Of a stretch of DNA of 64,000 nucleotides, positions 35,746-44,844 are shown in pieces. Source of the stretch: Oceanicaulis alexandrii DSM 11625. Its GTDB lineage: Bacteria; Pseudomonadota; Alphaproteobacteria; Caulobacterales; Maricaulaceae. Location of the stretch: contig NZ_ATUP01000001.1 of the NCBI RefSeq assembly GCF_000420265.1, positions 1,488,001 through 1,552,000 of the forward strand, written 5' to 3'. Both the position numbers and the translations under genes were made by a program. The first letter of the stretch is position 1. The number at the start of each line of letters is the position of its first letter. The notes under the pieces were generated by a model. The model was not told the origin of the DNA. It saw only the letters and a list, made by a program, of their open reading frames with translations, and made no database searches.

Positions 35746-35777
35746 AAAAAGCCCCGGCCGATGGCCGGGGCTTTTTG
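35746..35777. terminator. bidirectional terminator lepA / PCu(A)C gene
   Basis: AAAAAGCCCCGGCC-gat-GGCCGGGGCTTTTT, perfect stem with A and T runs, between convergent genes. Confidence 0.95.
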
Positions 35778-35799
35778 CATTCAGCGCATGATATCGTCG

Positions 35800-36351
35800 C
35801 TACTGACCGTCACCCTCTGACGCCTCGGTTTCACCGTCATCGGCCATTTCATGACCCTCATGGCTCATCGCGCCCATGTCGGGATCAAGCTCGGGGGCGG
35901 TGTCGCGGACGGGGAGGGTGACGGCGAGGGTTTCGCCGTCGGCGAATTCCAGCGTCAGGGTCATCTCGCCATCCTCGAGCTCAGCCGGGTTCACGCCGAA
36001 TATCATAAGATGGTCGCCGCCGGGCGCAAGGCTCGCTGCGCCGCCCGCCGGGATGTCGATGGCGTCCACATGGCGCATGCGCATCACTGCGCCATCCATG
36101 GCCATGGTGTGCAGCTCGATGGCGTCCGCTTCCTCGGTCGTCGCGCTCACCAGCTGACCGCCCGGCGCGCCAGCGGTGAGGGTGACGAAGCCTGCGGTGA
36201 CGTCTCGTCCGCCCAGAGGCGCGCGCACCCAGCCTTCGATCACGGCGTAGTCGGCGGGCTCAGCACTGGCGGGGGCGTCTTCCGCCGGCGAGCAGGCGGC
36301 GAGGCTGAGAACGCTTAAGGGGGCGAGGGCGTAGAGGGCGCGTTTGAGCAT
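35800..36351 (-). CDS. PCu(A)C periplasmic copper chaperone, lipoprotein
   Basis: 183-aa Cu(I) chaperone that delivers copper to the CuA site of cytochrome oxidase. The metal motif H-x10-M-x21-H-x-M is matched exactly by His81, Met92, His114 and Met116 (ELHTM, GDHLMIFG). The signal ends in LAAC (Cys20), so it is probably lipid-anchored. A C-terminal extension is rich in Met, His and acids (MGAMSHEGHEM), a second likely copper-binding segment seen in some PCu(A)C proteins. It lies 107 bp downstream of trpS on the same strand; no other copper gene is nearby. Confidence 0.9.
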   Translation of the reverse strand: MLKRALYALAPLSVLSLAACSPAEDAPASAEPADYAVIEGWVRAPLGGRDVTAGFVTLTAGAPGGQLVSATTEEADAIELHTMAMDGAVMRMRHVDAIDIPAGGAASLAPGGDHLMIFGVNPAELEDGEMTLTLEFADGETLAVTLPVRDTAPELDPDMGAMSHEGHEMADDGETEASEGDGQ

Positions 36352-36458
36352 GTCATCTCTCCATATGAGACGGGCGACGCCAATGGCGCCGCCCGAAACC
36401 GGTCGTATTCAGATTTGGCGCGTGGCGCGCATTCGCGCAAGCGCGCAGCCTGCGGCGT

Positions 36459-37502
36459 TTACGCGCCCCAATAGCCGATCAGTTTCTTCACTTCCGCCAT
36501 GACCGGCTGGGCCGCGGCGCGAGCGCGCTCGGCGCCGTCTTTCAGCACCGCGTCGATTTCGGCTTTGTCATCAAGCAGGCGCGCATATTCCTCGCTGACG
36601 GGGGAGATATACTCCACCGCCGCCTCGGCGAGCTTGGGTTTGAAAGTCCCGAAGCCTTCGCCGCCGAACTCTGCCAGAACGTCCGCTACCGATTTGCCGG
36701 TCAGCGCGGCGTAAAGCCCCACAAGGTTCTTCGCTTCCGGGCGATCATCAAGGCCCTCTGCGGTTTCAGGCAGGGGCTCGGGATCAGTCTTGGCCTTCTT
36801 GATCTTGCGCGCGATCGTGTCCGCATCGTCATGCAGGTTGATCCGGGCGTTATCGCTGGGATCGGACTTGGACATTTTCTTCGTGCCGTCCTTGAGCGAC
36901 ATGATCCGGGCGCCCGTCGGCATGATGACCGGTTCTGGCAGAGGCAGGATGATCTGGCCGCCGCCAAAGTCGCGGTTGAAGCGGGCTGCGATGTCGCGCG
37001 ACAGCTCCAGATGCTGTTTCTGGTCTTCGCCGACAGGGACATGGGTTGTCTTGTAGACCAGAATGTCCGCCGCCATCATTACGGGATAGGTGAACAGGCC
37101 GACGCTGGCGCGTTCGGCGTCCTTGCCGGAGCCTGCCTTGTCCTTGAACTGGGTCATGCGTTCCATCCAGCCCATGCGGGCCACGCATTGCAGGACCCAG
37201 TTGAGCTCGGCGTGCTGAGGCACGGCGGACTGCGCGAAAATCGCGCTGCGCTTGGGGTCGACGCCTGCGGCGATATAGGCGGCCGCCACGCCGCGCACCC
37301 GGTCGGGCAGTACGGCGGGATCGTACTCGATCGTCATGGCGTGCATGTCCACGGCGCAGAAAAAGCATTCCTTGCCGCTGTCCTGCATGGGCACCCAGTT
37401 CTTCAGCGCGCCCAGATAATTGCCCAGATGCAGGCGGCCAGTGGGCTGCATGCCGGACAGAATGCGTTCGGGGCCGGAATAGACGGGCGTCGCGTCAGTC
37501 AT
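36459..37502 (-). CDS. trpS: tryptophan-tRNA ligase
   Basis: 347-aa class I synthetase. The HIGH-type motif is in [17 protein letters not shown], and the KMSKS loop is [14 protein letters not shown]. Tryptophan-pocket residues occur in [20 protein letters not shown] and [19 protein letters not shown]. It lies 64 bp downstream of murJ as the last housekeeping gene of the mutS-glnD-murJ-trpS run. An imperfect GC-rich hairpin (36372-36395) follows, without a T-run. Confidence 0.97.
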   Translation of the reverse strand: MTDATPVYSGPERILSGMQPTGRLHLGNYLGALKNWVPMQDSGKECFFCAVDMHAMTIEYDPAVLPDRVRGVAAAYIAAGVDPKRSAIFAQSAVPQHAELNWVLQCVARMGWMERMTQFKDKAGSGKDAERASVGLFTYPVMMAADILVYKTTHVPVGEDQKQHLELSRDIAARFNRDFGGGQIILPLPEPVIMPTGARIMSLKDGTKKMSKSDPSDNARINLHDDADTIARKIKKAKTDPEPLPETAEGLDDRPEAKNLVGLYAALTGKSVADVLAEFGGEGFGTFKPKLAEAAVEYISPVSEEYARLLDDKAEIDAVLKDGAERARAAAQPVMAEVKKLIGYWGA

Positions 37503-37566
37503 GGGAGTTTCCGCTAAAGAATGGAGAATAAGGGAGGCTGTGTCTTAAAGGGCGAGGGGCCGGGCC

Positions 37567-39177
37567 TCAAGCGTCGGCGCCGTCTTCGGCCTGATCCTTG
37601 ATGGAGGGAGCCGGGTCCCGTTTAAGCGCGCCTAACAATTCCTGAGGTCTCAACCCGCCCAGCGCCAAGGTGCTGACGCCAAACACCGCAAGACCGCAGA
37701 GAACCAGGAGTCCCATCCAGACCAAGGCGATCAGCGTTGTAGGAAGCAGGGTTTGCATCGCGGCGAGAATTGGCGCCTCCCCGAATGCAACGAGCGCCCA
37801 CAGCGCCCCCATCATCAACAGGCAGGCGAACAGGATGCGGGGCAGGCGGTGCATGAGCCGGGTGTCTGGTGTGAATTGCCGCCGCCGGATCAGCGTGACG
37901 CCCAAAAGCCCAGCGTTCAGCCAGCCCGCCAGAGTGGTGGCGAGGGCCAGACCCGCATATCCCAGAGGTCCAAAAAACAAGGCGATGCCGGCGATCATGT
38001 TCAGGGCCATCGAGGCGGCGGCGAACTTCATCGGCGTCAATGTGTCTTCGCGCGCGAAAAAGCCCGGTGAAAAGACCTTGATCAGCACAAAGGCTGGCAG
38101 TCCTGCAGCATAGATCGCAAGCGCCAGCGCTGTGCGATCTGTGTCGGAGGCTTCAAACGCCCCGCGCTGGAAAAGGCCTGCCACCACGGCGTCCGGGATC
38201 ACCATAAGAGCGGCTGCGGCGGGCAGGGTCAGCGCCATGGAAATTTCGATCGCTCGATTCTGACCGCCCATGGCGCCGCTATCGTCGCCCGCCCGCAAGC
38301 GTTTGGACAGGGCGGGCAATAGTGCAACGCCCATCGCGATGCCGATTACGCCCAATGGCAACTGATACAAGCGCTCAGCATAATAGATCCAGGACCGCGC
38401 GCCTTCCTGAAGCGTCGCAATGGAGCCCGACACCAGCTGGTTGATATGGGTTACCCCCGCCGCCGCTGCGCCTGGGACGCCCAGCACAATCAGGCGTTTG
38501 ACCCCCGAAGTCAGGCGCGGCGCCTTAAACGCCAGCCTGATCCCTGCTCGCCGTGCGGCCCAATAGAGCCATGCGGTCTGTAACACGCCTGACACTGTGA
38601 CGCCTGCGGCTAGATATAGCGCCAGATCATTACGCTCGCCTGGCGCGGCCAGAAGGATCGAGATCAGAACGACGTTGAGAAGGATGGGCGCCGCCGCCGC
38701 AGTGGCGAACCGGGCATGGGTGTTCAAAGCGCCGGAAATCATCGCCGCCATCGACATGCACAACAGGTACGGCATGGTGATCTGGGTCATCAGCACGGCA
38801 AAACCGAACAGACCTGGATCACTGATGAAACCCGGCCCCAGAAGGTACATCAGCCAGGGCATTAGGATTTGCGCGATGATGACGATGCCCAGCACTGATA
38901 GCGTCAGGACTGACAAGACTTCACTGGCGAACCGGTCCGCTTCCTCGGCGCCCTCGCCCTCTAGCCGTCGGGCGTAGAGCGGGATGAAGGCGGAGTTGAA
39001 CGCGCCTTCGGCGAAGATCCTGCGAAAGAGGTTCGGGAATGTCAGGGCGACGAAAAAGGCGTCCGTTAATGGGCCGGCGCCCAGACGCGCAGCGAGAAGG
39101 ATGTCCCGCGCTACGCCGAAAAACCGGCTCAGCAGTGTGAACCCACCCACAACAGCAGAGGAGCGCAATAACCGCAT
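37567..39177 (-). CDS. murJ: MurJ, lipid II flippase (MviN)
   Basis: 536-aa polytopic protein with about 14 membrane helices that moves the peptidoglycan precursor lipid II to the periplasm. MOP-superfamily marks are VGGFTLLSRFFGVARDILLA in helix 1, AEGAFNSAFIPLYARR in the first loop, TMPYLLCMSMAAMISGALNT, YYAERLYQLPLGVIGIAMGV and VIPDAVVAGLFQRGAF. It begins 3 nt after the glnD stop, so it is co-transcribed with it, a common alphaproteobacterial pair. The short tail (DPAPSIKDQAEDGADA) is cytoplasmic. Confidence 0.95.
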   Translation of the reverse strand: MRLLRSSAVVGGFTLLSRFFGVARDILLAARLGAGPLTDAFFVALTFPNLFRRIFAEGAFNSAFIPLYARRLEGEGAEEADRFASEVLSVLTLSVLGIVIIAQILMPWLMYLLGPGFISDPGLFGFAVLMTQITMPYLLCMSMAAMISGALNTHARFATAAAAPILLNVVLISILLAAPGERNDLALYLAAGVTVSGVLQTAWLYWAARRAGIRLAFKAPRLTSGVKRLIVLGVPGAAAAGVTHINQLVSGSIATLQEGARSWIYYAERLYQLPLGVIGIAMGVALLPALSKRLRAGDDSGAMGGQNRAIEISMALTLPAAAALMVIPDAVVAGLFQRGAFEASDTDRTALALAIYAAGLPAFVLIKVFSPGFFAREDTLTPMKFAAASMALNMIAGIALFFGPLGYAGLALATTLAGWLNAGLLGVTLIRRRQFTPDTRLMHRLPRILFACLLMMGALWALVAFGEAPILAAMQTLLPTTLIALVWMGLLVLCGLAVFGVSTLALGGLRPQELLGALKRDPAPSIKDQAEDGADA

Positions 39178-39180
39178 CCG

Positions 39181-41997
39181 CTAGCGTCCTGCGCTGGCGG
39201 GAGTGGCGACCAGGCCCTGTTTGGCGCGGTGCACGGCGACGGCGTCTTCAGCGTCGGAGAGAACGTTCATCAATTGCACCTTGATGCCCACAAGCCGGGC
39301 GTCGCCAGAGGGTTTGCCGCCTTTTTCGGTGACGTAGAAGGTGTCGACGGCGCGTTCTCCATAGCCGTCAATGCGCGCCGCCTCCAGCGACAATCCGATG
39401 TCAGACAGGGTTTTGGCCAGCGCATGAAGAAGGCCCGGCCGGTCGCGTCCCGTCGCCTCGATCACTAGCGCGTCATCGGACGCCTCAAGATCAAGATTGA
39501 CCGAGGGCGTCACGGTGAAGGCGGCTTCGCGGCGTCGCAGGGGTTTGAGCATGGGCCGGGCGTCATCGCCGGACAGACCGTGCTCGGCTGCGTGCTGGAC
39601 GCTGTCGCGCAAACGGTCCTGGATATAGCTGTCTGACCAGCCAAACGGCTTGCCGCCCTGCTCCTGCACGTAGAAGACGTCAAAGGCGCGTCCGTCCGAG
39701 GTGGTGGTCACTTGCGCGCCGACAACATTGGCGCCTTCGCGCGACAGGGCCCCGGCAATGTCGGCAAAGAGACCATGCCTGTCTGGCGTCAGCACCATGA
39801 CTTCGGTGGCCGAGCGGCGCTTGTCGGTGCGTACGCCGACGCTGGTCGCCTGGCCGCGTTCAAAGGCGGCGCGGGCGAAGGCGGCGTGACGGAAACGGTC
39901 ATCCTCGCCAAAGGCCAGCCAGTAGGAATGATCGAGCACTTCGGTCCAGATGCGGGTGAACTCCGGATCGATGCGCGACAGCGCTTCGTGGAAATGATTG
40001 CGGGCCAGCGCGGCGCGCTCGGCGAGGCGGGCGCGAGCCTCGGCCTCGTCGCGCCGGTCTCCGCCCTTGAGCACAGCGGCGGTGGCCTGATACAGATCGC
40101 GCAGCAGCTGGGCCTTCCAGCCATTCCACACGCCCGGGCCCACCGCGCGAATATCCACCACTGTCAGGATCGTCAGAAGGTTCAACCGGTCCATGGTGCC
40201 GACCTTCTCGGCGAAATCGAGCACGGTGCGTGGATCGGAGAGATCGCGGCGCTGGGCGACGTCGCTCATTTCCAGATGGTTCTCGATCAGCCAGGCGACG
40301 AGATCGGTCTCGTGATCATCGAGCCCCAGACGCGGACAGACCTGGCGGGCGTTCTCGCCGCCCTCAACGCATTGATCGCCCTTGCCCTTGCCGGTGTCGT
40401 GCAGCAGCACGGCCAGATGAAGCGCCCGGCGATGCAGGATTTCCGGCGCCAGCTTGCTGGCCAGCGGATGGTCGGCGTTGAGCTTGCCCTGTTCGAGAAG
40501 CCGTAACAGCCCCAGCGCGTTCAGTGTGTGCTCGTCCACCGTGAAGCGGTGATACATGTTGAACTGGGTGCGAGCGACAATGTCGCCGAACTCAGGGATA
40601 TACGCGCCCAGCAGCCCCGCCTCGGTCATAGCGCGCAGGATGATGCGCGGATCGTCAGCATCCAACAGCACAGCAAAAAAGCTGCGCGCGGCGCGCGGAT
40701 CCGTTCGAAACCGGTCATCAATCTGGCGCAGGCCGCGACTGATGGCGGCGACGGCGTCAGGGTGCAGATCCAGATGACGCGCGGCGGCCTTTTCAAACAG
40801 GCGCAGCATCATCACCGGATCGGTTTCTGGCGCTTGCGGATCCGCGAAATCGAGCCGCCCGGCATGCAAGGTGAAGCCGCGTTCAGCCAGCTCGGTTTCG
40901 TTCGCGCTGCCGTCCGCGGGCAGGAAGCGCCCGCCGGGCGGGTCTTTGAGCTCTTCGGCTTCCAGCTTGGCGCAGACCAGTCGGGTCAGCGCCCCCACAT
41001 CGATCGCCTTGAGGAAATAGCTGCGCATGAAGGCTTCCACGCCCAGCTGGTCGTCGGTGTCCTCGAACCCCATGCGGCGGGCGATTTCAGGCTGCAGGTC
41101 AAAGGTAAGCCGGTCATCCTTGCGGCCGGCCAGGGTGTGCAGGTGAAAGCGTAGGGTCCAGAAGAAATCCGCCGCGCTGAGATAGCGTTTCACATCGTCG
41201 ATGGAGAACAGGCCGGCCACCACCCAGCGTTCCAGCGCATCGTCGCCATAGAGGATTTGCGCGAGCCAGCGCAGGGTCTGCAAGTCGCGCAGCGCGCCCT
41301 TGCCGTCCTTGATATTGGGCTCGACCGCATAGCGGCTGTCGCCCTGTCGATCCACGCGCTCATCGCGTTCAGCCAGCTTGGCGGCGGCGAATTCGGCGTC
41401 GTTCTTGATGCGTATGTCTTCATCAAAGCGCGTATGCATCTGGCGCACCAGGCGGATATCGCCGGAGATCGATCGCAGATCGAGCAAAGCCGTGCGTTCT
41501 GACAGATCGTCTTGAGCGAGCGCGATGGCTTCATCCAGCGTACGTACCGCGCCGCCGCCGATTTGCAGGCCGCTATCCCAGATCGCATACTGGGTTTGCT
41601 CGATAATCGCCTGAGCGAAGTCCGGCGGGGTGCTCGAGGTCAGAAATACCAGGTCGATGTCAGATTGCGGCGCCAATTCGCCCGCGCCATAGCCGCCCAG
41701 CGCACACAGGGCGAGGCCGTCCAGCGGATCGTCGGTGTAATCAGAGGTGATGGAATCAAACAGAGCGCGTAGGGCCGCGTTCATCACGCCCGACCAGGTG
41801 CGCGCCGCCTCCAGCCCGCCTTCCGCGCCATTGAGGCGCGTCTGGGCCAGGGCCCGGCCTTTCTCGAGATAGCGTTTGAGTCGGCTCATCGCCAGCTGGC
41901 GATTGGCGGGCTTGTCCCAGCCGTCGCGGGTGGCGGCGGACAGCTCGGCGCGCAAGCGCAGCCCATCAAGACTGGCGGGGAGGGTTGTGGGTCTCAT
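39181..41997 (-). CDS. glnD: GlnD, PII uridylyltransferase/uridylyl-removing enzyme
   Basis: 938-aa sensor of glutamine that uridylylates PII proteins and removes UMP when glutamine is high. Domains in order are the nucleotidyltransferase (GGYGAGELAPQSDIDLVFLT, with two metal Asp), a helical linker, the HD hydrolase (ILHRRALHLAVLLHDTGKGK) and two C-terminal ACT domains at about 730-810 (VMVLTPDRHGLFADIAGALS) and 845-920 (IEATGRDRPGLLHALAKTLS). It lies 32 nt after mutS and 3 nt before murJ. With rpoN and ptsN in the same window, it represents the nitrogen-control network. Confidence 0.96.
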   Translation of the reverse strand: MRPTTLPASLDGLRLRAELSAATRDGWDKPANRQLAMSRLKRYLEKGRALAQTRLNGAEGGLEAARTWSGVMNAALRALFDSITSDYTDDPLDGLALCALGGYGAGELAPQSDIDLVFLTSSTPPDFAQAIIEQTQYAIWDSGLQIGGGAVRTLDEAIALAQDDLSERTALLDLRSISGDIRLVRQMHTRFDEDIRIKNDAEFAAAKLAERDERVDRQGDSRYAVEPNIKDGKGALRDLQTLRWLAQILYGDDALERWVVAGLFSIDDVKRYLSAADFFWTLRFHLHTLAGRKDDRLTFDLQPEIARRMGFEDTDDQLGVEAFMRSYFLKAIDVGALTRLVCAKLEAEELKDPPGGRFLPADGSANETELAERGFTLHAGRLDFADPQAPETDPVMMLRLFEKAAARHLDLHPDAVAAISRGLRQIDDRFRTDPRAARSFFAVLLDADDPRIILRAMTEAGLLGAYIPEFGDIVARTQFNMYHRFTVDEHTLNALGLLRLLEQGKLNADHPLASKLAPEILHRRALHLAVLLHDTGKGKGDQCVEGGENARQVCPRLGLDDHETDLVAWLIENHLEMSDVAQRRDLSDPRTVLDFAEKVGTMDRLNLLTILTVVDIRAVGPGVWNGWKAQLLRDLYQATAAVLKGGDRRDEAEARARLAERAALARNHFHEALSRIDPEFTRIWTEVLDHSYWLAFGEDDRFRHAAFARAAFERGQATSVGVRTDKRRSATEVMVLTPDRHGLFADIAGALSREGANVVGAQVTTTSDGRAFDVFYVQEQGGKPFGWSDSYIQDRLRDSVQHAAEHGLSGDDARPMLKPLRRREAAFTVTPSVNLDLEASDDALVIEATGRDRPGLLHALAKTLSDIGLSLEAARIDGYGERAVDTFYVTEKGGKPSGDARLVGIKVQLMNVLSDAEDAVAVHRAKQGLVATPASAGR

Positions 41998-42029
41998 GGC
42001 GTTGATTCTACGCGAGGGCGACCGGCGCG

Positions 42030-44723
42030 TCAGCCAGAGTTTTGGCTCAAGGCTTTAAGCGCATACAGCACGTCCAGCGCTTCGCGCGGCGTCAGACTGT
42101 CAGGATCGATGTCTTTCAGGCGCTCATCGCTGGCGCTGGGCCGGAATTCCGGTTCCGGGGCGAGGCTTGAGAAGAGCGGCAGATCCGCCAATGCCGCCGC
42201 GGGCGCGTCATCGCTTTCCAGCCTTTTGAGAATCTCCGTCGCGCGCTTCACAGCTGCTTTGGGCAGGCCGGCGCGCTTGGCGACTTCCACCCCGTAGGAG
42301 CGATCCGCAGGGCCCTGCTGGACCTCGTGCAGGAAGATCAGATCGCCTTTCCATTCCTTGGCCTTGAGCGAGCAATTGCCCGCCGCGTCCAGCTCGTCGG
42401 CCAGACGGGTCAGCTCGTGGTAGTGGGTGGCGAACAGCGCCCGGCTCTGATTGATCTCATGCAGGTGTTCGACCGCCGCCCAGGCGATGGACAGGCCGTC
42501 AAAGGTCGCGGTGCCGCGCCCGATTTCATCCAGGATCACCAAAGCGCGCGGCCCGGCCTGGTTGAGGATGGCAGCGGTCTCGATCATCTCCGCCATGAAG
42601 GTCGAGCGTCCGCGGGACAGATCATCGGCGGCCCCGACGCGGGAGAACAGCCGATCCACCAACCCGATGCGGGCGGATTTTGCGGGCACATACAGACCCG
42701 CCTGAGCCAAAATCGCCATCAGCGCGTTCTGGCGCAGGAACGTTGACTTGCCCGCCATGTTCGGTCCGGTGACCAGCACCAGGCGCGGATGATCCCCACC
42801 CGCGCCGTTCAGATGGCAGCCATTGGGCGTGAAGCGACCCTCGCCGGATCGTTCCAGCGCGCGTTCGACGACGGGGTGTTTGCCGCCCTCGATATCAAAA
42901 GCGAGGCTGTCATCCACCTGTGGGCGCTCGGCGCCAGTTTCCTCAGCCCAATGAGCGGTTGCGGCGGCCACATCCAGCCCCGCCAGGGCTTCGGCCGCGC
43001 GTCGGATGGACGCATCCAGCGTTTCGATGCGGGCGCGGAAGGCGTCAAAGATTTCAAGCTCCATCGCCAGGGCGCGCTCGCCCGCTTGGGCGATTTTCGC
43101 CTCCAGCTCGCCCAGCTCTGGCGTGGAGAAGCGCACGGCGTTCGCCATGGTCTGGCGGTGGATAAAGGCGGTGTCGCCCATCAGGGCGTCGGCGTTCTTG
43201 GCGCTGACCTCAATGAAATAGCCCAGCACATTGTTGTGTTTGACTTTCAGCGCGCTGACGCCGGACTGCTGGGCGTAGGTCGCTTGCAGACCCGCCACCA
43301 CGCGGCGCGATTCATCCCTCAGTCCGCGCGCTTCATCGAGCGCCGGGGTCCAGCCCGGCGCGACGAACCCGCCATCACGCGCCAGAAGCGGCGGTTCAGC
43401 GACGAGAGCTTGTTGTGTCTCCTGCACCAGGCGCGCCAATTCAGGATTTTGCGCCAGCGACAGGGCGTCGAGCGCCTGGTTGATCGGCGCGGGCGGGGCG
43501 TTCAGCGGGTCCTTGGCGAAGCCCGCGATCAGCTTTTCGCCTTCTTTCAGCGCCCGGCTCAATTGCGCCAGATCCCGTGGCCCGCCGCGTCCCAGAAGCA
43601 AACGCGACAGACACCGCGCCGGATCGCCCGCCGCTTTCAGTCGTTCGCGCGTTTGTTCGCGCAAGCTTCGGTTCTCCAAAAAGAAGTGCGCCGCGTCCAG
43701 CCGGTCCTGAATCTCTGGCAAGTTCATCGACGGTCGCGACAGCCGGTCCGCCAGCAGACGCGCGCCAGGCGCCGTCAGGGTGCGGTCGATGGCGTCGATC
43801 AAAGACCCTTTGCGCGACCCCTGCAGCGTGCGATCGATCTCAAGGCTCATCCGGGCTGCAGGATCAATCACCATCGCGGCGCCGGACGGCAGGCTGAGCG
43901 GCGGGCGCAGGCGCGCAGGCGCGCCTGCCTGCGACAGTTCGAGATAATCCAGAAGCGCGCCGAGCGCAGACAATTCAGCCTTCGAAAAGGCGCCAAATCC
44001 ATCAAGGCTTTGGACATTAAAGCGCTGCTTGAGACGACGCTCGCCGGCGGCTGAGTCAAACTTGGCCCGAGCGCGCGGTGTGATCACCGCATGAGGCGCC
44101 AGCTCTGACGCCAGCTTGGCGTCCTCGTCAGAGCACAGGACTTCAGACGGGTTGAGCGCGGCCAGTTCCGCCTCCAACCCCTCATTGCCGACGCGCATGC
44201 TGGCGAACTCACCGTCTGACACATCCGCCCAGGACAGGGCGCACTCGCCCGTCGCCAGGCGCGCGATGGCGGCGATGCGGTTGGCGGCGCGGGCCTCAAG
44301 CAGATCATCTTCGGTCAGCGTGCCAGGGGTGACGATGCGGGTGATGCCGCGTTTCACCACCGATTTCGCGCCGCGCTTCTTGGCTTCGGCGGGGTCTTCC
44401 ATCTGCTCGCCGACGGCGACCTTGAAGCCCGCCTTGATCAGACGCGACAGATAGACGGGGGCATTGTGAACGGGCACGCCGCACATGGGGACGGGTTCGC
44501 CCTGGTGCTCGCCGCGCTTGGTCAGCGCAATGTCGAGCGCTTCGGAGGCGCGCACGGCGTCGTCAAAGAACAGCTCGTAGAAATCGCCCATGCGGTAAAA
44601 GAGCAAGGCGTCCAGCGGCGCTTCGGCGCGCAGCTCCAAAAACTGCACCATCATCGGCGTCCCGCCCTCAGGGGTCGGGAAAGCGCGGGCGTTCAGGGCG
44701 ATCGGATCGGCGTGTGACGTCAT
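42030..44723 (-). CDS. mutS: DNA mismatch repair ATPase MutS
   Basis: 897-aa mismatch sensor. The N-terminal mismatch-binding domain has the Phe-x-Glu wedge (FYRMGDFYELFFDDAV). Connector, lever and clamp domains follow. The ATPase domain carries Walker A GPNMAGKST and signature and Walker B elements SRGRSTFMAEM and LVILDEIGRGTATFDG, then FATHYHEL. A C-terminal dimerisation tail ends ALDVLYALKAL. It heads the mutS-glnD-murJ-trpS run and is divergent from the malic enzyme gene. The start at 44723 adds about 23 residues before the conserved MMVQFLELRAEAPLDALLF. Confidence 0.97.
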   Translation of the reverse strand: MTSHADPIALNARAFPTPEGGTPMMVQFLELRAEAPLDALLFYRMGDFYELFFDDAVRASEALDIALTKRGEHQGEPVPMCGVPVHNAPVYLSRLIKAGFKVAVGEQMEDPAEAKKRGAKSVVKRGITRIVTPGTLTEDDLLEARAANRIAAIARLATGECALSWADVSDGEFASMRVGNEGLEAELAALNPSEVLCSDEDAKLASELAPHAVITPRARAKFDSAAGERRLKQRFNVQSLDGFGAFSKAELSALGALLDYLELSQAGAPARLRPPLSLPSGAAMVIDPAARMSLEIDRTLQGSRKGSLIDAIDRTLTAPGARLLADRLSRPSMNLPEIQDRLDAAHFFLENRSLREQTRERLKAAGDPARCLSRLLLGRGGPRDLAQLSRALKEGEKLIAGFAKDPLNAPPAPINQALDALSLAQNPELARLVQETQQALVAEPPLLARDGGFVAPGWTPALDEARGLRDESRRVVAGLQATYAQQSGVSALKVKHNNVLGYFIEVSAKNADALMGDTAFIHRQTMANAVRFSTPELGELEAKIAQAGERALAMELEIFDAFRARIETLDASIRRAAEALAGLDVAAATAHWAEETGAERPQVDDSLAFDIEGGKHPVVERALERSGEGRFTPNGCHLNGAGGDHPRLVLVTGPNMAGKSTFLRQNALMAILAQAGLYVPAKSARIGLVDRLFSRVGAADDLSRGRSTFMAEMIETAAILNQAGPRALVILDEIGRGTATFDGLSIAWAAVEHLHEINQSRALFATHYHELTRLADELDAAGNCSLKAKEWKGDLIFLHEVQQGPADRSYGVEVAKRAGLPKAAVKRATEILKRLESDDAPAAALADLPLFSSLAPEPEFRPSASDERLKDIDPDSLTPREALDVLYALKALSQNSG

Positions 44724-44844
44724 GGGCGCAAGGTAACCGCGCCGCCGCCCGCCGCAAGTGTGACAGCGCGTGATTTGCTGTACGCCGCGAAGCGGCTAGT
44801 GTGCAGGTCCACACCTGTCCACCGCCCTTTTTTCCGGATCCGCC

